Source: Bugula neritina (taxonomy: Eukaryota > Bryozoa > Gymnolaemata > Cheilostomatida > Bugulidae). From it: DNA of 64,000 bases. The stretch is from assembly GCA_964035545.1 (NCBI GenBank), contig OZ037767.1, forward strand, positions 23,355,128 to 23,419,127. The letters run 5' to 3'. The translations under genes were made by a program, and so were the position numbers. Below, one piece after another: positions 12,998 to 24,374 of the stretch (positions within the stretch are counted from its first letter, which is position 1; each line of letters opens with the position of its first letter). The notes under the pieces were generated by a model that did no database searches, was not told where the DNA came from, and saw only the letters and a list, made by a program, of their open reading frames with translations.

Positions 12998-13963
12998 TTA
13001 CTTGGAGGGTTTGCTACTCATTATCATTTCTGTACCCATGGAGTTAAGGACAGTGACCTGCAAGATATAAAGGTTGTTCAACGGCCACTTTGTTATATCA
13101 CAAAATTGTAGAGACAGCCAAGAATTCCATCACCTAAATAACTTGGAACTTTGCACATACCATAAGAGAAGCGTCACTAGAAAGCCCTTCAAATTTAGCT
13201 TTAATATCATTTCCTGTATCTCCTTCCAACTTAAGATCTTCTCTGGTGTCGCCATCCTCGGTCATTAATGTGGCAAACATGTCCTCGTTAACATCTACCA
13301 AAGTATACTCTGTACGATTTACCTTTGGTACCATCATGTTGTGAGTGGAAGGACAAATATCTTCGTATTTCTTTCCAGTAAAAATATCTATGCCAACTAA
13401 ATTAACCTACAAAATGATTTTTAGTTATTTTTTGCAAACACAAACTTTTTAGTTCGCATAATTTTAATTGCACCTAACCATTCAAACACAATATGCTACA
13501 GATAAAAGCTAATAACTAGCATACCAGTTACCAAGAATTCAAGCATGATTATATAGCCTTATTGTATTGTTATGCTATTGACTTAATTACAACTGGTGGT
13601 GTTCTTAGAGGACAAAAGTTGATCTTTTATTACACTAATTTGCTTTTTATATACTGGTATGACATGTAATAACTTTCAAGTTTACACTCTATCGGCGATA
13701 TACTCATAAACTTGAATAAGAACCCATCATGTCCTAACAACATGTTTAAAGATATCTGCAACAGGTTTTTAGCTTATTCCAAAATAAAGTCCAACCTTGG
13801 CGTGACCATGCTTGCCTGTCTTGGAGGTAGACATTTCTACAATTTTGCATGGTTTGCCTTTGATTATGACGTGTCCATTTTTTCTAAGAGCAGAGCACTG
13901 CATAGGATAGGAGTCTGAAGCCCCTGCTGAAGCCGACTCAAAGGTTTCTTGATCATCTCCCAT
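12998..13963 (-). CDS. EIF5A: Eukaryotic translation factor eIF5A
   Basis: Three coding exons on the minus strand: 13796-13963, 13161-13406, 12998-13057; total 157 residues, the usual family length. The hypusine loop [12 protein letters not shown] is intact and the modified lysine would be Lys51. The N-terminal SH3-like part is followed by an OB-fold part containing [17 protein letters not shown]. eIF5A binds the ribosome E site and relieves stalling at proline-rich stretches (family knowledge). The start is the Met of MGDDQETF; an upstream in-frame Met exists at 13996, but a TTTAG acceptor at about 13980 suggests that those bases are intron and that a 5' UTR exon lies further up, perhaps ending at 15313 where GTAAGT is seen on this strand. 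The last exon is short (19 codons and a stop). Confidence 0.96.
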
Positions 13964-15705
13964 CTTCAGTCCAATTATTCTAAATATAGAAACCATTTTA
14001 GCAAGCTCAAAAACAATAGCGTCAGGTTGGATACAAAATAGCTTATGATTTTAACATATTATTCTATTAATTTAACCACTTAAAGCTACTTTGACTGTTT
14101 CTTCTAGTACTGGGTAGGTGATAAAATAAGAAAGTTGCACATTTGATTTCATTTACAATTTGTTATTGACCACTAAAACAGGAAGGGAGGGGGGGGGGCA
14201 GCCAGAAAAGATAATTTTTGATATTAAGCAAGTTGACTTTTGCTCCCAAGACAGAATCTATGATCTTCTATTTTTTTTCAATGTTTGATCAATTTGCACC
14301 TATGAAGTTTTCATAGGTTTCATCAACTAGCAAATTTAATTAGATTAAATTGAATAGAAAATAGCTCCATAAGCAGGTTGAAATGCAAGATCACAGATTA
14401 AGAATTAGAAGTACAGGTGGCTACAAGTTTCTTCCTATCTTAATTACTCAAAACATAAATGTGACCCATTTAGAAAAATAGCGACTGGTGACATTTATTA
14501 GATTCAAATTGTTTTGTTTAGCAAAGCTTGGTATTCAGTGTTAATCATAATTATTTAATTCTATGAAAAGCAAAAGCCGAAACTTAGGATAATAATCACC
14601 ACTTAAATTAAATTATATATTTTTTTTATAAATATGAACTTGTCGAGTCTGAAATAATAAATCACTATTAGTATTAGTATTATTAATGCATTTACTGATA
14701 CTAATACAATAGTTATACTACTACTCCTAGGCCTTGGACTTGAGCAACTGTAAGAATAAGCAAAACTTTAACTTGAAGTTTAAGAGTTCTACTGAAAACT
14801 CAAACCAACAACCAATTCCAATACTAGTACCACTACTAGTCGTAGTACTGCTCCTAAAAAGGCTAAATGAGTAAATCAAAATCTGAAAATGCATTTTTAT
14901 TTTGATTTAAAAATAAAAGTAACAGTAAGTATAAGACAGTCACTGTCAGTAGTATATTGTTAACAGTAGGACTTTGAGTCTTAGTCTAAGAGTTATTAGT
15001 TAAGACTTCACTGCTACGCGACACGTGTACGACTCAAGGTTATTGCTACGATAACCGGACGAGTCATAAGTCATTGTGATTGTCAAGTTGAAGATGAATT
15101 CCTAAAAATATTTTTGACATTTAAAGCGCTTAAAATTGTTTGAACATAAAATATGATTTAAATAAATCCAATAGTGAAATTAAACAGATAGAACAATAGT
15201 AGAAAATCCACATAACCAGCTAAACAAAAAGCAAATATTACAGAATGGTGTTGCAATAGAATAACTCACATGTGATCCTGCCAAATCAGATAACATAGAA
15301 AGGAAAACTTACAGGGAGCGTGCGCGTAACTGTGACCTAAATAAGCAAGGCATAGGGACAATTGCAAAAAAAGTGGGCTTTTGTGATACGAAAAATTTAT
15401 TTACATTATCCCTACAGATCTTTTAGTTGTATTAAATAATAATGCATTTCAAAACAATTTTTTTGCATAATTTAAAATTATGTTTTTCACTATTTCAACA
15501 ATCTTTTTGTTTTTTAAAAAAATATAAGTTTATTGCTGTAAACACCCAAAGCATCCAATAAGCTTTGTGGTTAGCGGCGTTTCAGGCTAAAAGAGTTGAA
15601 AGTCTAATCCTCAGTAGTAAGATCCAAGATTCGATTGAGGATAGTAGTATTAAGAGAAACGGATAACATCACCGACTGCCATCGTACCATCAACGACAAG
15701 TGGCC
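13964..15705. promoter_or_regulatory. Head-to-head upstream region of eIF5A and the Y-box gene
   Basis: 1.7 kb between two divergent housekeeping genes. 14190-14200 is a poly-G run. 14660-15080 contains degenerate TACTAATAGTA/AGTACT repeats. A minus-strand GC-rich patch at 15313-15350 followed by GTAAGT is a candidate non-coding first exon of eIF5A, which would place its start about 350 bp from the Y-box ATG. No TATA box was identified; a shared promoter is inferred from layout only. Confidence 0.4.
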
Positions 15706-18700
15706 ATGGCTTCTACAGAACTCCCGTCTGAGAGTCTTGTCAGCCCAAGCAATCAAGAAAAAAGGGTGATAGGTAAAAGAAAAAATTATTCATAAAAATA
15801 AAATGTGAACATCATGATTTATTGATTACGGTTAACTATAAGTATAAGTATAACCGTCAAATTGAAATTGAAACTGAAAGTCAAACTGTACGAGACAGAG
15901 ATACAGATTGAGACTGAGTATCACTTATCACTATATGATTTTCAATTTGTGTGGCAGTATGAGTATAGCATTGTCATTTCGTACACAAGTCCGAGTCGTT
16001 TCGTACACATCAGACTCGGTATAAATTAACAATAACCTAAACTAAAAGTAAAAATGAAATACATAATTTTGTATTTGCTTATTATTTGATGTATGACTTT
16101 ACGAGCCATACAGTTAATGTTACAATGATGCAGTACTGCTCACAAGTAACTTGCACATTTCACATCGCAGTATGCTTATTTATTATTGCGATATGTAGTA
16201 GTAGAGGTTATCACCGTTATGGCCTAGGGCCTAGAAGGAACTCACTTGAACTGCTGTATTGGTTTAAATGTTCATATTGCTATCAGTAGATGGCAGCAGC
16301 CATCGAATAGAATATATTAATTTAAAGCATTGATCAAGAAAATTAGATGTGAAAGATACGTGCTGGGATGCAATAAATAAGTAACCTAGTAGTATCATTC
16401 AAGTGGTTATCCAGGGGATTAATTTGTTATTCATTTTGTGTACGATATGGACAGCAGCTTGTGTATGAAAACAGTTATTTGACATTGACAGTCAGTCAGA
16501 GTGATACTGCCCGAGTCAGGATTGGTAGTATAAATTTATAAAGTATTAAAATTTGATAATCTGAATCTCTATTCGTGTTATCACAGTCACTGTTATGTGT
16601 GACTTGGTGTTATGACTAATTGTTCAATAGTAATACTAATACTATCGGTGTATAAACGCAGTATTCTACTAATATTTGCTTGCCACTTGAACTTGGAGAG
16701 GAACACATTCTTCATCTTGCCTAGCACCTTCCAGGCATAAAAATAAGATTAACTTTGATAGATTTAATCTTACAAGTTAAAATTAACGTGTTATATAATT
16801 TTAGTTTAGCCTTTAAGTTTAAGAATAAATAGTGTTAGTTTAGGTCAAAAGATGATTTTCTAAAATAACAATTAGTATCACAATAAGTATAGCACTACCT
16901 TTACCTTAATCAATAACTAAAAATAAATAACTTTTAACTGTATGATAATGTATAATAACTATAAAATGATATCAGCTGACAACTGCAATAACTATATGTG
17001 AATAGCTCTAGGCTCGAAATAAATGTTCGAATGCCAGTGATTTCAGATTGTGCTATTGACTTTTATTCAAGGTAAAACTGGATTTTTGGACTTCATTTAT
17101 TAGTTGCCTTGTGTGCGTGTTTGGAATTATTTTAATTTGATGCACCATGGACATGTGACTCCTTGCTGTTGCACTCAGAAGGGGGTAGCTGAAGCATTAC
17201 TAACCTTTAAAATAAATCTCTTGATATTATAGCAATTAAAGTGACTGGGACTGTGAAGTGGTTTAATGTTCGAAATGGATATGGCTTCATAAATCGGGAT
17301 GACACTAAAGACGATGTTTTTGTTCACCAGGTTTGTGATATAATAATAAAATAATTGTGCGTTGTTATTTCTGTGAAATATGGGTTTGGTGATTTTAATG
17401 AGTTCCAATTAATTCTGGCTTTACTGTGCGTATATGCAGCAAGCTCTCTCGAGCTAAGCATAACTTAATATAATTCAGGTAGATGGCTGAAAAGCCACTG
17501 GTCAGTTATTTTGTTATGCTGCATATTTGACTTCCTTCTTGGGCTTTTGTATTGTCGACTTTAATCCAAAACAACTGTGCATAATTATTTCTATGTAATC
17601 ATAGCTCTTTTTTGTGGTAGCCTAAGTTCTACTAACCCACAACAGTGTATAAATTCTAATATTTGGTGTTCCTGTAGACAGCCATAGTAAAGAATAATCC
17701 CAAGAAGTACCTCCGGTCTGTCGGAGATGGAGAACTGGTGGAATTTGATGTTGTTGAAGGGGAGAAGGGCAATGAAGCTGCCAATGTAACTGGACCTAAT
17801 GGAGAGCCAGTACAGGGCAGTAAATATGCTGCTGATAGGAGGAAGGGGTACAGAGGATTTTACCGAGGTAGAAGAGGGCGAGGTGGTCGCGGTTCATATA
17901 GGAGAGTTGAGGTAGGCTCTTTTTCCATTCTAATGAACATAACACTTATTTACTATATTTTAGTAACTGTATTCCATCAAGGTAGCATTCATTACAGATT
18001 AGTATTGTGAATGTCTGGAGCATCATAGCTGTTTGAAACACACAATGTTGAACTAGCTCAGCAGCTTTTAATGTTGGCTTCTTTTGCTAGAATTCTACAG
18101 CTAATATCATTTGCTTTTATGTGTGGGCTATAACCTATAAAATATTTTTTTGAATATTTGTTTTTCTATGATTCAACAAACACAAACATACCTGCAAACG
18201 TGAACAAGTCTAAAGCATTAAAATAATTTCAAATTTCAAGTTATTGTGTGAAAGGCTTTTTCATTGTGAAAAAGGCAATCTCCAGTTTTTTTCCATTCCC
18301 ATGGTTCTAACAATATTTTATGGCTTTAAAAAGTGTTATCTTATAGAAAACCAAGTGTGCAACTCAAAGTCCAGATGACCAGATATTCTGCAACTGGTTA
18401 TTTTATGTTGACATTTTTCAGCATGAGGTAGTCTCGGATAAAGGCGAGACAACCGAAGAAGGTGAAAAGGTTACTGATGAGGCTCGTAGACGACCAAGAC
18501 GTCCCAGGCATTACCGAGGTGGGTACAGAAACAGACAGGCTCCAGCTGCTTACCAGGAGGCTGGTGAGGTAGAGGAACATCAGCAAGTCCAAGAAGCTCG
18601 TGGGGATGGCAATGAAGTTGCAGGTAGGCTAGTATATCAACTGCTACTAATATGATGGTAGCAGTATAAAATTAGGTGTGCTAAATATAGCCATTGCATT

Positions 18701-19020
18701 CTCTAGATGAAAAGGGCCCTGTGCAGAAGAGAGGCCGGGGCAGGTACAGGGGACGTCGTGGTTACGGCTACAGGAGGGGCGGGTATAGACCCCAATCTCA
18801 AGAAGAGGGAGAAGAATATTTGGAGCAACAACAAGGTAATGCGGAGGAAACCAGCGGAGAGCAGACCACGGTTCCACGTAGAGGCAGAGGTGGGTATAGG
18901 CGAAACTATCGCAGGAGAGGCAGAGGACGAGGTGGTAACAGCAATATTCAAAATGAAGGTGAAGAGCACCCTGCTCCAGCTGAGAGTGCACATCCCACAA
19001 GTGAACCAACTCCTATCTAA
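15706..19020 (+). CDS. Y-box binding protein (cold-shock domain, RNA/DNA-binding)
   Basis: Five exons: 15706-15772, 17233-17330, 17678-17911, 18422-18623, 18707-19020; total 304 residues. The first exon (22 residues, [10 protein letters not shown]... ending KRVI, context GGCCATGG) was located because its phase-1 donor GTAAAA joins exactly to CA-ATT-AAA to give the conserved VIA-x-KV start of the cold-shock domain. The domain (about 23-100) has RNP1 NGYGFINR and RNP2 VFVHQ, then [19 protein letters not shown] and the family run [20 protein letters not shown]. The rest alternates basic Arg/Gly islands ([32 protein letters not shown]) with acidic stretches ([22 protein letters not shown]), as in Y-box proteins that package mRNA. 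Poly(A) signal AATAAA at 19308. Confidence 0.93.
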
Positions 19021-19307
19021 TTTTTGCACTTGATGATGTGCCAACTGTTTTTGTGTAACCCACTACTCTGTTGAAATTTTTTTTCATTTATGTTTTTCCA
19101 ACTGCCTAGTCATTTTGATTTGAACCAATGCTAGTGTGCAAAAAAATACACAAGTTATCATGATTGTTCGAACTTGTTTGCAGCATTTCAAGTAAACATA
19201 ATATTGCTTTACTATTTGTCTATGATTTTGTAAATATTAGTTTCACCTGTAATGCAGCAATATTATGATTGTATAATTGACAATTGACCATCCTAATTGG
19301 TGACACC

Positions 19308-19346
19308 AATAAAATATAAAAAACAAATTGGTTTCTGGTGTTTATT
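19308..19346. terminator. Convergent poly(A) signals of the Y-box gene and LIPT1
   Basis: AATAAA on the plus strand at 19308-19313 serves the Y-box gene; TTTATT at 19341-19346 is AATAAA on the minus strand, 52 bp past the LIPT1 stop. The two 3' ends probably overlap by a few bases. Confidence 0.6.
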
Positions 19347-19397
19347 CAGTGCCTGGAGCATTATATTTTAGAAAAATAACATCAAATATACGAGAGA

Positions 19398-22227
19398 TCA
19401 AGTAATTTTATTTGCTTTGGAGTATGATGCAATGATTAATTTAGAATGGTTTAATATTTCCTGAAAACAAACAAAAGAAAATTGTGCATTGGAAAAGTCA
19501 TCAAGGACATGCTCTGTTCGATTGCTTTGAGTTAGGATGGTTGATAGCACCAGGCCCTGTTGCACTACAACTTGCAGAGTATAATTTTCAGTGACCTCAT
19601 GAGTTAGAGTAAAGTTCGGAGTCCTTCCATATAACCACTGCCAACTTCTAAGTTCTTTCTGAATGTTTTCTATGCCAAAGTAATTTCGATCTGTCAAGTC
19701 CTTGTCAGCAACAGAACAGCTGGATGCCTAAAATCATTGAATTCGCATAAAGTAAACAAATATTTGCAGGGATTGAGGAGCATGTATTTAAGCTGTACTT
19801 CAAGTTTCGATGTGCAAACCAGGAAAAGCATAATATAAGTAAAGTGGCTGCTTAATTTGTTTTCACACCTGCTTGGTAAATTTTGAATTATTATATCAAC
19901 TAAAGTTACTAAACAATGAAGAACAGACTGCATGGTGAGTATGATTATTTGGCATTTAGTATAGACAAAGGCTCTGTTACTAATATAATGAATATACTGT
20001 ACAATTTGTTTGTTTGTTTGTATTTTCATCAAAATAGTAGTTTATGTCATAGGTTGAAAACTAGAAAAAAATCAGTGATGAGGGTCCATATGCACAATAG
20101 CGAAGCTAGTCGAGGTGCTGGACCCAGAGGTAGCAGCCAGCAGAGCCCGCATGACGCGGACCCTAAATCAGTGAGTCAAGCAGGAACTGCTTCAAGGCCA
20201 CCGCAAACTCACTCCTACTTCGTATCTCCCTCAGATGTTTTGGGAGGAAGTTCCAGGCGTCGGCCATCTGATAAGTAACCTGTCTATGGCCACACGCAGT
20301 AGTGGAGAGTGGCAACGGGAGACTAAGAGGAGCATGTCTGGTTGGGTAGGGAGGAAGGTAGTTAGATGCTAGGCGTAAAGAAAATTCACTAAATACTAAA
20401 GCAAAGCTACTATTTTAAATGCTGCAATATGTTGATTCTTTACTTACTCTGGCAAATTCAGAAGAAACTTTCTTGATATAATGTTGAGCTAAAATATCCA
20501 TAACATTGTTGGAGTGAAGCTTGTGTTCTTTGCAACTTAGCATAGCTGTGAATGCAGGCAGACTTGCAGTTGCATTGGTTGTCAGGTTTTCCTATAAAAT
20601 AAATAACATGAAATAAAAAGATTTATCACAAATACTTGAAAATTGAGATTTTCAGCTAAACAAATATAACTACATCTTTTCAACTTTTGACATAAAAATC
20701 CTTATAATTTGCTGAGCAACATTACTTATACTAACGCATTGCTTCTTCAATTGTGAAATGAAGCCAATATTCCTTGTACTTTATCTAATTGAGCAACTTT
20801 TTTACAAAATAATTAGCTATCAATTTTAAATTCCACTAATTTTTTCCTTTTAATACTTCATTTATAACCAACAAAAACACAACTATTAAGGCTAGATATA
20901 TGTAAATTGTGAAAAAAATTTCCTAAGTTTACTTAATTCCATCTTGAAGGCTGGTATACAATTTGAATGTTTTTTGCAAAGGTCATCAATTGTTATAAGT
21001 TATAACGACTGAAAACTGACAGGATATGCAGGTGTTTCACATAAATCCCTAAGAAATGACAGCAGTTGTCTCACAAAAGTTAGCATATCTAGTAAGTATA
21101 GTGTGGACAACTTCCAATATTGTATATAATGTAATGAAAAGAACCTTCACTAACTTGAGGAAAAGTTGGCATCAAGCAGTGCGATAGAAGCTGACGATCA
21201 CTGTCCACTAACAACGTGCAGTGATGATATGCTCGCAACCTGGTCATTCTAGAAGCTGTGCCTGATACCTAAAGTCACAAACAATATTTATATATTACCA
21301 AATAGAATTGCCACTAAAGTATTTGGTGCCAGATTAAACTGCATGCAGGCCTATCCTAAACTTAGAACTGAATCTACAGCTTGAATACTATGCGATCTAG
21401 TTTGTAAGCAGCAACTCTTAGACATGTTTTACGTCAAGAGGAATGTGTATTAAAATAGACCAAAAAGCCCTCATACATTTCTTACTTTGAATTTTTCATT
21501 GAGCAAGATATCACTCCTGCTGTTAACAGAAAGGTTTAGATGTGGCCAATTGGTTGAAACAGCTTCACAAATAAACTCTAGATTTCTTGACCTTGAGTAA
21601 TTATCCCGATGGGTAATGAAACTGAGATTAATGTTTCCTAAATCATGATAAACAGTACCTCCTCCGGACTTTCTCCGAGCTGAAACATTCACTTAGTTTT
21701 TAAAAGGTAAAAACATACAGGTTTGAGATAAAAACACAAATGCATGATGTACAATATAGGAAACACAAACAACTTGGATTTAGTTAACATAATGAAACTT
21801 TGCCTAAACTATTGAAGAAGTTTAGCATTTGAGTGAAATAGTACAATTATAAATGTTACAAACAATGTGAATTAGGTTAAAGTAAGCTGATAAAATTACC
21901 AAGCTGAATAGAATTCTCCTGCAGAAAAGGTATGTTACATTCCAACCATGGGCTCTGGTATTTCCCTATAACAACGCAGGGGTTGCTTCGCCACATTAGC
22001 AGGATGGTGTCAGCAGGTTTTAATGGTGCATTCTCATACAACCAGTCCTCCAGAGACAGATTATCAACAATGTCATGTGATTTAGATATTATGACTTTAT
22101 GTACAGCAGAATCATCCCCAACAGTTGAGTAAAAGCTAGCCGACGCTCTTCTAAGAGCATTTCGTTTTAGCATGAGGGTCAGGTTCTTCACCGAGGCATT
22201 AAATTTAATCTTTGGGGTCCGAAACAT
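19398..22227 (-). CDS. LIPT1: Lipoyltransferase 1 (mitochondrial lipoyl amidotransferase)
   Basis: Five exons on the minus strand: 21900-22227, 21486-21679, 21155-21268, 20448-20591, 19398-19727; total 369 residues against about 373 in human LIPT1. The N-terminus (MFRTPKIKF... with several Arg/Lys and no acid for about 40 residues) looks like a mitochondrial presequence. The catalytic lipoate-ligase/transferase fold shows ARRKSGGGTVYHDLGNINLSF, the family's RR-x-x-GGG-TVYHD-x-GN signature, then VSGTASRMTRLRAYHHCTLL and NATASLPAF, with the C-terminal ELRSWQWLYGRTPNF. In animals LIPT1 moves lipoyl groups from the GCSH H-protein to the 2-oxoacid dehydrogenase E2 subunits. All junctions keep phase. 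A LINE 3' end sits in the fourth intron in the same orientation. Confidence 0.93.
20075..20400 (-). mobile_element. 3' end of a non-LTR retrotransposon (LINE), truncated
   Basis: On the minus strand an open frame from about 20400 ends with TAG at 20163-20165. Its last residues, ADAWNFLPKHLREIRSRS then FAVALKQFLL, have the W-N-x-L-P ... R-x-x-x-S-x-x-x-F-K-x-x-L ending typical of reverse-transcriptase ORFs of LINEs. Upstream of about 20400 the frame is lost, so this is a 5'-truncated copy in the sense orientation within a LIPT1 intron. The segment 20075-20162 is then LINE 3' UTR. Its GC content is clearly higher than the intron around it. The 3' tail and target duplication were not found. Confidence 0.7.
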
Positions 22228-24370
22228 AATTCTGGAAATATGTGTAGTATAAAACAGCTCTCAAGCAATTTCTTCTGTCAAGTATTTCAATAATGGTCCT
22301 AAAGACAAATACAAAACAAGACATATTATATTGTCTCTTCTCATTTAAAGTAATACAACTATTGTTAAGGAAACGCCAAAAAGATAATAGTATACTATGT
22401 TTCCATTGTTTACTTTATTTGACTTTGCCTGCACATTGTTTTAACCAATGGGAACGGTTTCATTCTAATGAAACTTCATCCCTACTGGCTGCAATTGATT
22501 GATAAATCAAGAGTAGGTGAGCTGCTTGTACTACTTTGACTGATTCCAGCATAGCCAAATGATGGCATTACTCAAGGCCTTATATAAGTTAATAGTGGTT
22601 TTTACTTTACATTGCTTAAGCACAAGCTTATGCATCTAGGTATATTCAAACTACAACCAATTGAATGATTTGCTAAAATTAACAGAAAACATGCAGCTTT
22701 GTGATTTCATGTTTAATAGGTTAAATCTAACAATCAATAATATTAAGTGAGTAATGTAGTAACTAAAAATAAACCAATATTGACCACGTTTGCTTGCATT
22801 TATGAGGAGACAATGCCTATTGTGTTCGTTTTGGGTAGAGTTAAAAGTAGCTAGTTCTAAGGAGTTATCATTCCTCAAAGTTATGTTATTAGTATTCAAA
22901 ACTAAGAGAAATAGCCATGTGCTACGGAGACATCACTGAAATTTTAGAGGGATATGCTACCTTAAAAGTTAAGTTGGGTTGTTAGTGCTTATTATCAACA
23001 TTGCAAACCCTATGTCTGATAGTTGGAAAATTTAACCGTTGTTGCATGGCTAAAGAAAAAATTGAGAAGCTAAGCATTTGGTTGAAGAGATGTTGAATAG
23101 TTGTGGCCACATGATGATATACTTCCTTAATACTATAGTTAGTACAACAGTAGTGATGACTAGTAAGAACCGGTGTCTCTATAACTCTGTACTGCCTAAT
23201 AAAACGAAAGCCAGTACTCAATTTACAATGAAGTCACCAAACTTCTCAGAACTTACAATAACAAATAATTTAAAAACCTCATAATATAAGAATATAAAGA
23301 AAAATTCTAGTTTCCCCACAGTGTATTTATACATATCAAAAATTGCATAAAGGGCCTTAGCTCTATGTAGAAGTGGTGGAATTGTAATGCTTTGCACTCT
23401 CAAGATGTGAAAGAAAGGCTAGACAGTAGTTCAGAATTTAAAAAAAAATTAATTATACAAGTATTATTAGTCATCTTTTAATGACTATATTAACTCAATA
23501 CATATTCCAGTACCTATTAAAATGCAAAATCAAATTTCACAAAACGCAAACACTAAAAAACTTCAGGGTTGCTATCTAACATCTCCAACAAATTTTTGAT
23601 GTGTTGATATAGCATATTACCTATCCACATTTAAACTTCTCTACATGGTGCTTGATGTCTGCTGGTTGCACTACAGTGTGGACTTGGATATTCCAACAGA
23701 ATACTGCGAGATTGCCCACTTATTGTCATAGTTTTGTCAAAAGTCTTTGTTGCTTCAACTAACCAATAAGAAACACGTGCAACATTGTTATCATAATCTA
23801 TCGTTGAAATTTGTTCTCAAAAGCCTTCCTGTCATAAATAATTATTTTCAAGAGACGCAATAGTGGAGATAGTGGACTAGTGCAATTATTTAGCCAATTA
23901 GATACCTGAACCACCAGGCGGTGCAAAACTCAGCCAATCACAATCGTGTACCAATTAAATCACGCCGTGATTATATAATTCGTGTAAAACTGAACATATC
24001 AACGCCAAACCGCCAGCCGAGAACCAATGAACTCAATAATAATATCCAGTTCAGTGACTAGATTCTAGAACATTAAAAAGAATTACGATTACATGTGCTG
24101 TCACAGCAGATGTCGATGTACACGCTGATGTATTCAGTTTCACAGTTTAAGGTTTTACATAATTCATAATTCAATTTGTAATTTTAAATAACAGCAAAAC
24201 TACTTTTTATATCATATGTTTTCAACTTTAACTTACGTTTAGTTTTAAGCAGCTGGACGCGCAGGACAAAAAGTGGTAGTAGACGTAGCACAACTTGAAC
24301 TAAGCACTTCGTCTTCTGTCACTATTTTACAGATTCTGCAAAGTGACTTCATTTTCATTTTGTTTTTAAA
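22228..24370. other. Intergenic, upstream of LIPT1
   Basis: AT-rich with no supported gene. LIPT1 regulatory DNA should be at the left edge. Around 23930-24000 there are CCAAT-type motifs (AGCCAATCAC) and TATATAA, which could be a promoter, but no exon could be attached to them. Confidence 0.4.
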
Positions 24371-24374
24371 TTTT

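Noticed and set aside
15555-15660. tRNA-like sequence upstream of the Y-box start
   Set aside because: A- and B-box-like words are present but spacing is too long and no second copy was seen.
18647-19044. Overlapping ORFs on both strands across the last Y-box exon
   Set aside because: Shadows of the Arg/Gly-rich coding exon; only frame 18707-19020 joined in phase with exon 18422-18623 fits the family.
23930-24010. CCAAT and TATATAA cluster
   Set aside because: Promoter-like, but no exon could be attached downstream on either strand.
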